Origin: Muribaculaceae bacterium
GTDB taxonomy: Bacteria; Bacteroidota; Bacteroidia; Bacteroidales; Muribaculaceae
Reading direction: 5' to 3'
Length of the DNA stretch: 40,249 nt
Assembly (NCBI GenBank): GCA_029061255.1
Contig: JAIDSL010000005.1
Span: forward strand, 1 to 40,249
The notes beneath the pieces were generated by a model, which was given only the letters and a program-made list of their open reading frames with translations, ran no database searches and was not told the origin of the DNA. Positions within the stretch are counted from its first letter, which is position 1. The number at the start of each line of letters is the position of its first letter. Shown here one piece after another: positions 39,481 to 40,249 of the stretch. The position numbers were made by a program, and so were the translations under genes.

Positions 39481-40111
39481 AATTTAGTTTTCGTATGATG
39501 GTATCATAGTTTTCCTTCTTTCTCATGGCAAGGAAAGCCTCAGAATCTGCAGTGAGGTCACCTAAAGCAGCTTTCACAACAGGAGCGGCAATAAATGAGA
39601 AGATATTGAGCGAGGCAATATCGAGCATGAGCATTCTTGCGTCTACCATCCTGCACGTGCCTTTTGCAGCCTCGTCATTGATCTTCTGCTGCATTGCCCG
39701 CAGAATAATGGGCGCGTATCTATCAATCTGTTCAAGAAAAATGTTAGACCGCTCCTGATCGCTATATATCTCTTCTATGAGAAATCGAGGAAGTTCCGGA
39801 TTTGCGGCTATGAAGTCGAGATGACGCTCCACAATATTAAGGATTATTTCTTCCAAAGATGCATTTGAATAATCAAAGGAGCTGAAAAGAGCTTCCTTCA
39901 GCAATTTTATCTTCTCACCGAGCACTCGGTCGAAAAGTTTTGCCTTAGTGCGGAAATAATAGTGCAGCATGGCATGGGTGACGCCTGCAGATTCAGCAAT
40001 TGAGGTAGTCCTCGCTCCGGCAAATCCTTTCGAGAGGAATTCCTTCTCAGCTGCCATAAGTATCGCCTGCTCAGTATCTTGGGATGTCTTGTCAGTGGTT
40101 GAATTATTCAT
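39458..40111 (-). CDS. TetR family transcriptional regulator
   Basis: The 217-aa repressor has an N-terminal helix-turn-helix (residues ~14-60: AEKEFLSKGFAGARTTSIAE, SAGVTHAMLHYYFRTKAKLF) and a variable ligand-binding C-terminal half. It is the first gene of the exporter operon and probably represses it, with the drug or bile-type substrate as inducer (inference). Two identical palindromic sites overlap and precede its start codon, indicating autoregulation. The last residues (LLNFRKL) are encoded by dispersed repeat C, so the natural C-terminus may have been altered by that insertion. Confidence 0.93.
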   Translation of the reverse strand: MNNSTTDKTSQDTEQAILMAAEKEFLSKGFAGARTTSIAESAGVTHAMLHYYFRTKAKLFDRVLGEKIKLLKEALFSSFDYSNASLEEIILNIVERHLDFIAANPELPRFLIEEIYSDQERSNIFLEQIDRYAPIILRAMQQKINDEAAKGTCRMVDARMLMLDIASLNIFSFIAAPVVKAALGDLTADSEAFLAMRKKENYDTIIRKLNLLNFRKL

Positions 40112-40153
40112 AACAATATTGTTTATCTTTCTTGATTAACAATATTGTTTATC
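40111..40153. promoter_or_regulatory. Tandem palindromic operators at the tetR start
   Basis: The 17-bp string TAACAATATTGTTTATC occurs at 40111-40127 and 40137-40153. Each contains the perfect 12-bp palindrome AACAATATTGTT, centres 26 bp apart. The first touches the start codon. They are probable binding sites of the TetR protein. Confidence 0.75.
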
Positions 40154-40249
40154 AAATTGTTTAAAAAACGACCCACTAACCGTGTGTCCAAGTCGGATAA
40201 AAATATTTACTGCAATGAGAAATTACCGGAGACATGGAGGAGCGAAAGA

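Noticed and set aside
40194-40249. Possible start of a plus-strand gene at the right edge (ATG at 40214)
   Set aside because: Only a dozen codons are visible before the window ends; it cannot be judged.

Overview
The window looks like the chromosome of an anaerobic gut Bacteroidales, probably of the Muribaculaceae/Bacteroidaceae type (inference). The support is repeated Bacteroidetes-type promoters (TTTG, about 20 bp, TAnnTTTG), poor Shine-Dalgarno sequences, secreted proteins with T9SS-like tails, an Omp28-family remnant, class I Hcp and families common in gut Bacteroidetes. No rRNA, tRNA, CRISPR array or complete insertion sequence was seen.

Region 1 (1-7.3 kb, + strand) is a glutamate-dependent acid-resistance cluster: glutamate decarboxylase (gadB), glutaminase (glsA), glutamate/GABA antiporter (gadC), then an MFS transporter and an outer-membrane porin-like protein. 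Inverted repeats sit at every junction. Glutaminase makes glutamate, GadB consumes a proton making GABA, and GadC exchanges the two.

Region 2 (7.4-12.3 kb) holds three secreted proteins in a minus-strand operon with a shared short N-terminal motif, a DUF3089 lipoprotein hydrolase, and a 5'-truncated Omp28-like pseudogene.

Region 3 (12.5-22.4 kb, + strand) has hybrid cluster protein (hcp), two small membrane proteins and an AraC regulator. A probable plant-hydroxycinnamate and glycan locus follows: phenolic acid decarboxylase (padC), a tandem two-domain secreted esterase, a GH29 fucosidase-like enzyme and a GH3 lipoprotein, closed by a strong terminator. A pair of direct repeats between araC and padC may be the regulator's operator.

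Region 4 (22.4-33.0 kb) is an accessory island of toxin-antitoxin and defence type genes: two MNT/HEPN (MntA/HepT) pairs on opposite strands, an Abi_2/AbiF-like HEPN protein directly preceded by a promoter and a compact hairpin RNA, an ORF6N protein, a DUF4143-type ATPase under stacked palindromes, and a Bro-N/Fic protein. Among them lie an M13 peptidase, a roughly 310-nt unidentified ncRNA with its own promoter and terminator, a 45-aa small protein, a 270-bp segmental duplication, a 180-bp structured MITE-like element, 21-bp-period direct repeats and several copies of dispersed repeats.

Region 5 (33.0-40.2 kb, - strand) is a complete multidrug-type ABC exporter operon: TetR regulator, TolC-like outer membrane protein, HlyD-like fusion lipoprotein, two ATP-binding proteins and two ABC-2 permeases. 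Perfect tandem palindromic operators overlap the tetR start, and short tandem repeats lie at the non-overlapping gene junctions.

The strongest candidates for something new are the hairpin RNA plus Abi protein (23.47-24.46 kb), the 310-nt ncRNA (26.80-27.11 kb) and the AraC-padC-double-esterase locus.
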